A model generated the notes under the pieces. It ran no database searches and was not told the origin of the DNA. It saw nothing but the letters and a program-made list of their open reading frames with translations. The position numbers were made by a program, and so were the translations under genes. From Deltaproteobacteria bacterium (GTDB lineage: Bacteria; Desulfobacterota; Syntrophia; Syntrophales; JAFGHS01), in contig JAFGLN010000036.1 of the NCBI GenBank assembly GCA_016928025.1, positions 1 through 45,490 of the forward strand: DNA of 45,490 nt, given 5' to 3'. Positions 1-7,147 of this stretch are shown piece after piece (within the stretch, counting starts at the first letter, position 1; the number at the start of each line of letters is the position of its first letter).

Positions 1-50
1 ATTTCAATCTGGCTGTTACGGCCTCTCCCTTGTCGGGCCTGGAAAATTAA
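1..50 (+). CDS. Possible 3' end of an upstream gene (partial)
   Basis: One forward frame (from base 3) is open from the window edge and reads FNLAVTASPLSGLEN before a TAA stop at 48-50. Base composition falls sharply to AT-rich just after it, which suits the end of a coding region. The two other forward frames are also open this far, so the frame is uncertain and no family can be named. The stretch 51-166 is AT-rich and contains a short inverted repeat, TTCAAC-GG-GTTGAA at 69-82, that could be a weak terminator. Confidence 0.25.
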   Translation, partial: FNLAVTASPLSGLEN

Positions 51-166
51 AAATAATTAAATGAAACGTTCAACGGGTTGAATGAAAAGTTATAAAAAAA
101 ATGTTTGAATATCAGGATTCAATTACCGCTGGACAAAACGAATAAACATATGATTATATCCCCTCC

Positions 167-1063
167 GTGTGGAATCATTTGAAAATACTGTCGAATAGGG
201 TCCTCTACTGGTTTGGGCGCAACTTCGGCATATGGGTCATCAGACTGGTGGCTTGGGGAATTGCGACCGGTTATTTCATTTTAGTTCGTCATCGCGTGCG
301 CGCCAGTCTGGAATTTTATCGAACCGTATTTAACGACAGAGGTCGTTTATTTCATCATTATTGCACCTGGAGGCAGTTTCACGACCAGGCGCAGAGTCAT
401 TGCGATGAAATAGCCTTTTCCTTCGGCATGCCGGTAAATCACACCACCGATGGTCACGAATATATCCGAAAAGCGGCGGATGCGGGTCAGGGCGGTGTCA
501 TCATTATTTCGCACCTGGGCAACTGGGGGGTTGCCGCGAGGCTTTTTCGGCGGGGCGGTTTTAAAGTCATGCTTATCATGGGCGAACGGGAAGCCAAACT
601 GGTCTCCCAACAGCAACGGGAAGAGCTTGAGAGCGCAGATCTGAAAATTCTCGTCTCTAAGACAAAAGACGATGATTCTCTGTTCACAGGCATCGAAGCA
701 TTAAAGTTTATCCGCGGGGGTGGATTTTTGTGTATTGCCGGTGATATCGGTTGGACAAACCCCCGGTTTCGCCTCACGGCAAAGTTTTTCGATCGCGATA
801 TTTATTTGCCTGCGGGTCCACACACGCTGGCCCTGGTATCGGGTGCCCCTGTTTTCACCCTGTTCACCTTCCGTTTGGGGAGAGGTAAATACAGGTTTCA
901 ACTTCTGCCGCCGCGGATGGTAAAAGCCGCCTCACGAGACCAAAGAAACAGTGCCATACAGGCATCGGCTCAAACTTATGCGTTAGATCTGGAGCAGGCC
1001 GTGCTTCAGCACCCCTATGAATGGCATGTGTTTGAATCTATTTTTGTTGACAAACACGAGTAA
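167..1063 (+). CDS. LpxL/HtrB-like lysophospholipid acyltransferase family protein
   Basis: A 298-residue protein of the LPLAT superfamily related to lipid A late acyltransferases, which transfer an acyl chain from ACP or CoA to a lipid at the inner membrane. The N-terminus is hydrophobic (about residues 20-42) and could anchor it. The catalytic block reads IIISHLGNWGVAARLF near residue 115. Relatives carry H-x4-D/E here (often HFGNWE), but the acidic residue is Gly in this copy. Downstream blocks CIAGDIGW and LPAGPHTLALVSGAPV match the family's GD and G-x-A-x-L-A-x-x-x-G-A-P pattern. The start is GTG at 167 without a convincing Shine-Dalgarno, so it is provisional. It heads a run of lipid-type genes on the same strand. 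A role in acylating a polyene or glycolipid head group is inferred. The family call is firm; whether it is active is doubtful. Confidence 0.82.
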   Translation: MWNHLKILSNRVLYWFGRNFGIWVIRLVAWGIATGYFILVRHRVRASLEFYRTVFNDRGRLFHHYCTWRQFHDQAQSHCDEIAFSFGMPVNHTTDGHEYIRKAADAGQGGVIIISHLGNWGVAARLFRRGGFKVMLIMGEREAKLVSQQQREELESADLKILVSKTKDDDSLFTGIEALKFIRGGGFLCIAGDIGWTNPRFRLTAKFFDRDIYLPAGPHTLALVSGAPVFTLFTFRLGRGKYRFQLLPPRMVKAASRDQRNSAIQASAQTYALDLEQAVLQHPYEWHVFESIFVDKHE

Positions 1064-1086
1064 CAAAACTTTAATAATAACTCCCG

Positions 1087-1116
1087 CCATTTCCATAAAG
1101 ACATCACTGGAAATGG
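1087..1116. repeat. Inverted repeat upstream of the DAK2-DegV gene
   Basis: CCATTTCC at 1087-1094 pairs perfectly with GGAAATGG at 1109-1116 across a 14-nt loop. It lies in the 112-nt gap between the acyltransferase and the DAK2-DegV gene. No T-run follows, so an operator or mRNA hairpin is likelier than a terminator. Confidence 0.45.
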
Positions 1117-1175
1117 TAGATCAATGAACGATTTGATATTTTTACGAAGGCACAACCCAAGGGGATGAGAATAAT

Positions 1176-2891
1176 ATGCGAACACACGAACGACTCCTGG
1201 AAGCCCTCGCGCTAGGCAGCGAGCGGGTCGTGGCCTGGGCCGACGTTTTGGACCGGATCAATGTCTTTCCCGTCCCGGACGGCGACACGGGTCGCAATTT
1301 GGTCATCAGCCTTTCCCCCTTCAAGCGGAAAATCGCCCTTGCCGATCTCGCAAGAACACTGCTGATGAATGCCCGAGGCAATTCCGGTAATATCGTTGCC
1401 CGATTCATGTCCGGCTTTCTCACCCTGGATGATTTAGCCGATCTGGCAGGGCCCTGCCGCAAAGGACGCGATCTGGCCTATCGGGCCGTACCCGATCCCA
1501 AGCCCGGCACCATTCTCGACTTCTTTGATGTCCTCGTTGCCTCCTTGGAAAAGTATCCCCAGGATCCGGACGGCCTCTGGCCGGACCGGGTCACGGCCGA
1601 CCTCGAAGAAGCGGTAAAAAAGACATCTCAGGGATTGGAGGAAATAAAAAAAGCCGGGGTCGTGGATGCCGGGGCCCTCGGCATGTTCGTCTTTTTCGAT
1701 TCCTGTTTAAAATACCTGGCCGGTCGTGAGCCAATCCCCAACGGCCTGGGTGAAAAGTTTAAAGAATTTTTGAAGCCTGTTGTTTCCTCGGAAGTCCGGA
1801 CTGAGGGCTTTTGCGTGGACGCCATTGTTAAGAGAGACATCGGCAACGAACCATCCGCCGGTTTGACCGAACTGGGCGATTCGATCGTGATGATCGAGGA
1901 CGGCGACTATTTGAAGCTGCACTTCCACGCGGATAATACACGGAATGCGAAAAAGCGCTTGGAAGAAATGGGCAGTATCGTGGCCTGGGCCGAAGACGAC
2001 ATGAGCGAGCAGGCGCATCGCTTTTTCCGGACCGGCCGCCGACAGGCGATCCACATTATGACCGACGCCGCCGGGTCCATGACCCGGGATGACGCCCGCG
2101 AACTTAATGTCACCCTATTGGACAGCTATATCACCATTGGCGACCTATGCCTGCCGGAAACCTATCATGATCCCCTCGGAATGCTGGCGGCAATGAGTCG
2201 CGGCGTGAAGGTATCCACCTCAAGGGCGTCAACCTTTGAACAGCATCAGCACTACCATAAGGTTCTCAGCCTGTATCCACGAATCCTTTACCTTTGCGTA
2301 GGGTCCGTCTATACGGGCAATTACGAAGTTGTCACGGACTGGAAAAAGGGTAACGACCCGGAGAACAGATTGATGATTATCGACACGGGTGTTGCCTCCG
2401 GTAAGCTGGGGCTGGCTGCCCGGGCTGTGGCCGAGTTCAGTCTGGAAACGAACGATCCCGACGAGGTCATCCGCTATGCAAAAGAAGCGGTGCGGCAATG
2501 TGAGGAGTATATCTTTTTGGACAGGCTTCAGTACCTGGCCGCCGGAGGGCGCATGTCAAAGACCGGGGCGTTTTTCGGCGATATGCTCCATGTGAAGCCC
2601 ATCGTCAGTCCGATGCCGGACGGCGCCGCCAGAGCAGGGATCGCCAGGAGTGAAAAGGACCAAATGGCCTTCGCTTTTAAACAGCTGGATTCATTCATGG
2701 CCGATCACGGAAACGCCTTGATCATGCTGGAATATACGGACAATATCCATTGGGTGCGAGACCGGGTGGAAGCACCAATCAGGACACATTATCCCCAGGC
2801 CCGTATTATCCTTCAGCAGTTTTCCCTGACGTCCAGCGTCCACATGGGGCCGGGCACCTGGGGCATCGCGTTTTTACCGAAAAGAACATGA
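1176..2891 (+). CDS. DAK2-DegV fusion protein (fatty acid kinase-like, FakA-FakB in one chain)
   Basis: A 571-residue two-domain protein. The N-terminal part (about 1-190) is a DAK2/DhaL-type kinase domain with the metal/nucleotide signature VPDGDTGRN near residues 32-40 and the ARGNSGNI block. The C-terminal part (about 285-571) is a DegV domain, which binds a fatty acyl chain, with STSRAST and YLAAGGRMSKTGAFFGDMLHVKPIVS-like blocks (the latter spread over about residues 453-478). In Firmicutes the separate proteins FakA and FakB phosphorylate fatty acids to acyl-phosphate for phospholipid synthesis. The fusion implies kinase and acyl carrier act as one polypeptide. SD-like AAGGGG precedes ATG 1176 by about 10 nt. 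It lies between two acyltransferase genes, which supports a role in supplying or recycling acyl groups. The substrate is not proven by sequence. Confidence 0.87.
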   Translation: MRTHERLLEALALGSERVVAWADVLDRINVFPVPDGDTGRNLVISLSPFKRKIALADLARTLLMNARGNSGNIVARFMSGFLTLDDLADLAGPCRKGRDLAYRAVPDPKPGTILDFFDVLVASLEKYPQDPDGLWPDRVTADLEEAVKKTSQGLEEIKKAGVVDAGALGMFVFFDSCLKYLAGREPIPNGLGEKFKEFLKPVVSSEVRTEGFCVDAIVKRDIGNEPSAGLTELGDSIVMIEDGDYLKLHFHADNTRNAKKRLEEMGSIVAWAEDDMSEQAHRFFRTGRRQAIHIMTDAAGSMTRDDARELNVTLLDSYITIGDLCLPETYHDPLGMLAAMSRGVKVSTSRASTFEQHQHYHKVLSLYPRILYLCVGSVYTGNYEVVTDWKKGNDPENRLMIIDTGVASGKLGLAARAVAEFSLETNDPDEVIRYAKEAVRQCEEYIFLDRLQYLAAGGRMSKTGAFFGDMLHVKPIVSPMPDGAARAGIARSEKDQMAFAFKQLDSFMADHGNALIMLEYTDNIHWVRDRVEAPIRTHYPQARIILQQFSLTSSVHMGPGTWGIAFLPKRT

Positions 2892-2919
2892 ATGCCTCCA
2901 AGGAGGAACAATCTATACC

Positions 2920-3705
2920 ATGTGGGTAACATGTATCCGCCGCGTCAAGGGCCTGGTGATGTTGGTCCTGTTCGGATTATTCTTTGTCGGCATCCTCATG
3001 GAACTGATTTTCGTTTTCCCGTTTCTGTGGCTTCTGTCGCGTTTGGCCGGTCCTCAGCCTTACCTGATGCAGAGTGTCCACAGTCTTCTGTTTGGGATAT
3101 GGCTTTTCCCGCTCAGATGTTTCGGACTGCTCCGTGAAAAAACGCCCATCGGTATCCCGTATTCGGGACCTTGTCTGATTGTCGCCAACCATCCCGGCCT
3201 TTTCGACGTTCTTTTTCTTATCCGCCGCGTTCCCATGCTGTCCATGATGGTCAAAAGCAGCCTTGCCGTTGATTTGCCCCTGGGAAAAATATTCAAACTG
3301 TCCGGTTACATCCCCGCCCCCGAGGCAGGCAACGTCAGCCCCGTGGCCGCGCTTCTGGATGCGAGAAACCTGATACAAAGCGGCTATAAATTTCTGTTTT
3401 TCCCGGAGGGCACCCGTTCGCCCAAGGGCGGCCTCCGCCCCTTCAAGCACGGTTTGTTCCGGCTGGCCCGGATGGCCGGCGTGCCGATTCAGCCGGTCCT
3501 GATCCGAAACGAACCGCCGTTCCTCACCCATGACGATCAATGGCGCAATCCGCCTTTTGAAACATCCACCATCCAACTGGAATTCTGGGATCCCCTCACA
3601 CCTCCCGAACAGGGAGCGGAACGAGAGTTTGCCAACATGCTGGAGTCGCGCTACCGGGAGACCCTCGGACTGGAACCGGCGGCGGGAAGGCGGTTTGACG
3701 ATTGA
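2920..3705 (+). CDS. PlsC-like 1-acyl-sn-glycerol-3-phosphate acyltransferase family protein
   Basis: A 261-residue membrane-associated acyltransferase of the PlsC/LPLAT family. An N-terminal hydrophobic stretch (about residues 8-35) is a likely membrane anchor. The catalytic H-x4-D motif is intact as NHPGLFD near residue 90, and the substrate-binding block FFPEGTRSPKGGLRPFKHG follows near residue 160. A strong SD, AAGGAGGA, lies 12 nt before ATG 2920. Its stop overlaps a possible TTG start of the exporter gene, indicating translational coupling. The acceptor may be a glycerolipid or a cluster-specific product; the motifs do not decide. The family call is firm. Confidence 0.9.
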   Translation: MWVTCIRRVKGLVMLVLFGLFFVGILMELIFVFPFLWLLSRLAGPQPYLMQSVHSLLFGIWLFPLRCFGLLREKTPIGIPYSGPCLIVANHPGLFDVLFLIRRVPMLSMMVKSSLAVDLPLGKIFKLSGYIPAPEAGNVSPVAALLDARNLIQSGYKFLFFPEGTRSPKGGLRPFKHGLFRLARMAGVPIQPVLIRNEPPFLTHDDQWRNPPFETSTIQLEFWDPLTPPEQGAEREFANMLESRYRETLGLEPAAGRRFDD

Positions 3706-3719
3706 ACAGGCTTCCCCGC

Positions 3720-6700
3720 ATGAAACGCTATTCCATCCGCTGGTCTTTCGCCCTGATGATTATTTTGGCTGTAATCGGCCTTTTTGTTGCCACACAAAAG
3801 CGTCTCATGATCGATCCGGATATCATCAACGCCATTCCCGATAACGATCCGGTCATTGCCGATGCTCGCTACGTCATTTCCAATCATCCCCTTCAAGATC
3901 GAATCATCATCGACATCAGTTGCCGGCCTCATGATATTAACCGATTGATGACCGGGGCATCCGTCGTGGAACAAAGACTCCGCCGGAGCGGCCTTTTCCA
4001 TCAGGTCGGTAGGGAAGAAACGTTTCACCTGTACCCGGAACTGGTAACAGTCGTTGCGCATCATCTGCCGGTGATGTTCTCCGAAACGGAGTTAAAAGAG
4101 CATATCGCGCCGCTTCTTGATTTTCATAACGTCCGGACGACACTGCGCACCCAGTTCCATCAGTTGCAAAGCCTGGAAGGAATAGGCCAGGGTGAACTGA
4201 TTTCGCTGGATCCTCTGGGATTTAGAAACATTGTTCTGGCCCGTCTGGCGCCGCTCGCTCCCGGCAAAGGGATCAAGGTTCAAAGCGGTCGACTCATTTC
4301 CGACGACGGTCGGCATATCCTGCTGACAGCCGAACCGGCCACCCCGGACGCATCGTCCTCTTTTGCCCGTCAAGCAACGCAACTGTTTGCGGAGATTTCC
4401 GAGGACCTGAAGCGGCAATATGAGGCCGACGGGACGACCTTTACCGTGACTCCCGTGGGCGCTTACCGGGCCGCCCTGGATAACGAAACGACGGCCAAAC
4501 AGGACACTCGGCGGGCCGTTCTCTTTTCGACCGTCGTCATCCTTCTGCTTTTGCTGATCGGCTTTCCCCGGCCTTTCATCGGCATTCTGGCCCTTCCACC
4601 GGCCCTGGCCGGAACCATAACCGCCTTGTTCGTTTATTCCCTCGTGAAACCATCCATCTCTATTTTGGCCGTGGGATTCGGCGGCGCCATCATTTCCTTC
4701 ACCGTCGATTACGGCATCGCCTATTTTCTCTTTCTGGACCGTCCTTATGATACCACCGGTCCCGATGCGAGCCGCGAGGTCTGGTTTCTGGGCTTACTGG
4801 CCATGCTGACGACCGTGGTCAGCTTTGCTTTTCTTTGTCTCAGCGGCTTTCCCGCCCTGACTCAGCTCGGCATTTTCGCCGCCTTGGGCGTTTTGTTCAC
4901 CTTCATTTTTGTCCATGCCGTCTATCCGTTCGTCTTTCCGAAAATACCGTCCGCCCGCCGGGAAGGATATTCTTTCTTCCGAAAAGCGGTCAAGGCGATC
5001 ACCGCCTCGCAGAACCCGGCAAAGGCCTGGGCGGCGCTGATCCTGTTTGTTGTCATGCTTTTTTTCGCCAAACCGGTATTTCACGCCGATCTTAACGCCA
5101 TGAACGCTCTTTCACCGGAAACCAAAGCCGCGGAAAAATTGATCGGGAAGGTTTGGGGCAACATGATGAGCCGGATTTATATTGTCATCGAAGGAAAGTC
5201 CCTTGATTCCCTCCGGGAGAAAGGCGACAACCTGGCAGCCCTCATTGAAAACGCCATGACAAAGGATATTATTTCATCGGCTTTTTTACCCCCCATGGTC
5301 TTTCCCGGACCGGAAAGAACCGTCAGGAATTTTTCTGCCTGGAACGACTTCTGGACGCCGGAGCTTGTCGCCGAAATGGAAGAAAATCTGAGCGCCGCCG
5401 CCCGAGATACCGGATTTGCCAAAGATGCTTTCACGCCCTTTCTGTCGCTATTGAGGACCGGGGAAGCGAAAGCGCCGGAAATCCCGCCGGCCCTATTTCC
5501 GCTGATGGGCATCGCTGAAAGCAGGGCAGGGGAAAGTTGGCATATGTCCGCCACGCTGACGGCAGGAGTTCAATATCGAGCTGAACATTTTGTTGAACGA
5601 CTGTCCGGGCGGAAATTAGCAAAAGTCTTCGATCCGGTATTTTTTGGGCAACGCCTGAGCGCCATTATCATGGATGGGTTCATCAAGGTGGCTCTCATTG
5701 TCGGTCTTCTGACCGTGGTCGTCGCTTTTTTGTTCCTTCTCGATATTCCGCTTACACTGACCGCCGTGGCCCCGACGGTCTTTGCCATGGTCTGCACCCT
5801 GGGGACGCTGAATCTGCTGGGGATCCCCCTCGGCATTCCCGTCATTATGATGTCCGCCGTTGTCATCGGTATGGGTACGGATTATGCTCTGTATCTGGTT
5901 GTTTCCTGGCAGCGCTACATGAACGAAAACCATCCGTCCCTCCTGCTGATCCGGACCTCCATCTTTCTCTCTTTCGCCACGACATTCCTCGGATTCGGCA
6001 TTTTGTCCCTGGGAACGCATGTCATGCTGAAGAATATCGGCCTGACTCTGCTTTTAGGCATTGGTTATTCTTTTCTGGGAGCGATAACCATCGTACCGAC
6101 CATCGCCGGACGTCTTTTCGCACCCCAAACCTGGCCCCATGGGCATATCAAGGCCGGCTCGAAGAAGCATACCCAGAGCGTCCTGAAACGATACCGCCAC
6201 ATGGCGCCTTACACCCGTTTGTTCGCCCGGTTTAAAATATATCTCGATCCCATGTTTCCCCAACTGGCCCAATTCGTCAAAATGCCCCGGATGATTCTCG
6301 ATATCGGCTGCGGTTATGGAGTCCCCGCGGCCTGGCTTCTCGCCGTCCATCCGGAGGCCAGGGTTTTCGGAATCGATCCCGACCGGCGGCGGGTGTATGA
6401 CACCGCCCATGCGATAGGAAACCGGGGGGTCGTACTGGTCGGCAAGGCACCGGACATCCCGAAAATTCCCAAACCGGCGGATACGGTCCTGCTGCTGGAC
6501 ATCATTCACATGCTCTCCGATGAAGATTTGCAGCTCACTCTGAAGCGGATCCGAAACCGCATGCGTCCGGCCGGTCAAAGCGTTCTGATTCTCCGCTGCA
6601 CCCTGCCCATGAAAGAGCGGTCTTCTTTTGAACGCCGGCTGGAACACACGCGTTTGCTTCGAAAAGGCGTAAAACCCTCCTTCCGCTCAGCCGGTGAGAT

Positions 6701-6827
6701 TGCCTATGCCCTGTCCCAGGCCGGCTTTCGGGTTGTGCTCAATGAACCGTCCTCTCCGGATAAAGAACTTTACTGGTTTATTGCCGAACCCATTGACAAG
6801 GAAATCGCATTACATGCATTGCCATAA
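3720..6827 (+). CDS. MMPL/RND-family exporter fused to a C-terminal SAM-dependent methyltransferase
   Basis: A very long membrane protein (1035 residues from ATG 3720; 1041 if TTG 3702, overlapping the upstream stop, is used). It shows the RND/MMPL layout twice: one membrane segment, a large periplasmic loop, then a bundle of about five membrane segments, with the second half starting near residue 650. The block VIGMGTDYALYLV is a typical RND TM4 motif with an Asp used in proton coupling. From about residue 835 on, it switches to a soluble class I methyltransferase with the SAM motif ILDIGCGYGVPAAWLL near residue 860 and an acidic motif II (VFGIDPDR). Such predicted exporters often sit with acyltransferases in aryl-polyene-type clusters. 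The fused methyltransferase may modify the cargo before export; this is inference. Confidence 0.87.
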   Translation: MKRYSIRWSFALMIILAVIGLFVATQKRLMIDPDIINAIPDNDPVIADARYVISNHPLQDRIIIDISCRPHDINRLMTGASVVEQRLRRSGLFHQVGREETFHLYPELVTVVAHHLPVMFSETELKEHIAPLLDFHNVRTTLRTQFHQLQSLEGIGQGELISLDPLGFRNIVLARLAPLAPGKGIKVQSGRLISDDGRHILLTAEPATPDASSSFARQATQLFAEISEDLKRQYEADGTTFTVTPVGAYRAALDNETTAKQDTRRAVLFSTVVILLLLLIGFPRPFIGILALPPALAGTITALFVYSLVKPSISILAVGFGGAIISFTVDYGIAYFLFLDRPYDTTGPDASREVWFLGLLAMLTTVVSFAFLCLSGFPALTQLGIFAALGVLFTFIFVHAVYPFVFPKIPSARREGYSFFRKAVKAITASQNPAKAWAALILFVVMLFFAKPVFHADLNAMNALSPETKAAEKLIGKVWGNMMSRIYIVIEGKSLDSLREKGDNLAALIENAMTKDIISSAFLPPMVFPGPERTVRNFSAWNDFWTPELVAEMEENLSAAARDTGFAKDAFTPFLSLLRTGEAKAPEIPPALFPLMGIAESRAGESWHMSATLTAGVQYRAEHFVERLSGRKLAKVFDPVFFGQRLSAIIMDGFIKVALIVGLLTVVVAFLFLLDIPLTLTAVAPTVFAMVCTLGTLNLLGIPLGIPVIMMSAVVIGMGTDYALYLVVSWQRYMNENHPSLLLIRTSIFLSFATTFLGFGILSLGTHVMLKNIGLTLLLGIGYSFLGAITIVPTIAGRLFAPQTWPHGHIKAGSKKHTQSVLKRYRHMAPYTRLFARFKIYLDPMFPQLAQFVKMPRMILDIGCGYGVPAAWLLAVHPEARVFGIDPDRRRVYDTAHAIGNRGVVLVGKAPDIPKIPKPADTVLLLDIIHMLSDEDLQLTLKRIRNRMRPAGQSVLILRCTLPMKERSSFERRLEHTRLLRKGVKPSFRSAGEIAYALSQAGFRVVLNEPSSPDKELYWFIAEPIDKEIALHALP

Positions 6828-6953
6828 CGGCAATTAAAGCTCTATCGAGGCATTCAGAAATAAATTGACAGCCTGATATAATTGTCAGATTTTTGGCATT
6901 TGCCGAATAAATTGTCATGAAATTGTCTTAAAGAAAAATAAAGGTCACCCTCA

Positions 6954-7070
6954 TCAATAAGCTGTTTTCTTCCATTCATTAATAGTCGCCAGCGCTTTAT
7001 CCTTTCCCTGTTCGATAAAACCGTTTACATCAACGATAAAGTTTTTTGGCATCTTAATTGCTTTACCCAT
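6954..7070 (-). CDS. Small hypothetical ORF or 3' remnant of a decayed gene
   Basis: A 38-codon minus-strand frame from ATG at 7070 to TGA at 6954 reads MGKAIKMPKNFIVDVNGF and ends NEWKKTAY. The composition (alternating hydrophobic and charged residues, Trp near the end) looks protein-like rather than random. The frame stays open a short way upstream without an SD, which suits the tail of a broken gene better than a functional small gene. No family recognised. It lies in the otherwise empty 320-nt gap before the histidine kinase. Confidence 0.25.
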   Translation of the reverse strand: MGKAIKMPKNFIVDVNGFIEQGKDKALATINEWKKTAY

Positions 7071-7079
7071 GATGGGTAA
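7063..7079. promoter_or_regulatory. Perfect palindrome TTACCCAT-G-ATGGGTAA
   Basis: An 8-bp perfect inverted repeat with a single-base centre, 69 nt upstream of the histidine kinase start. Its shape suits a dimeric regulator site, but no regulator can be named and it also overlaps the start of the small minus-strand frame. Confidence 0.35.
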
Positions 7080-7147
7080 TCGGGGATAATTTTTTATAGA
7101 GCTATTAAATTCCAATAGGCCGAATCGCGGGAGAGACCTCCGTCATC

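Noticed and set aside
6868-6893. TTGACA and TATAAT at about 6866-6880 as a promoter for the histidine kinase
   Set aside because: Spacing is about 6 bp, far too short for sigma70, and the kinase start is more than 260 nt away.
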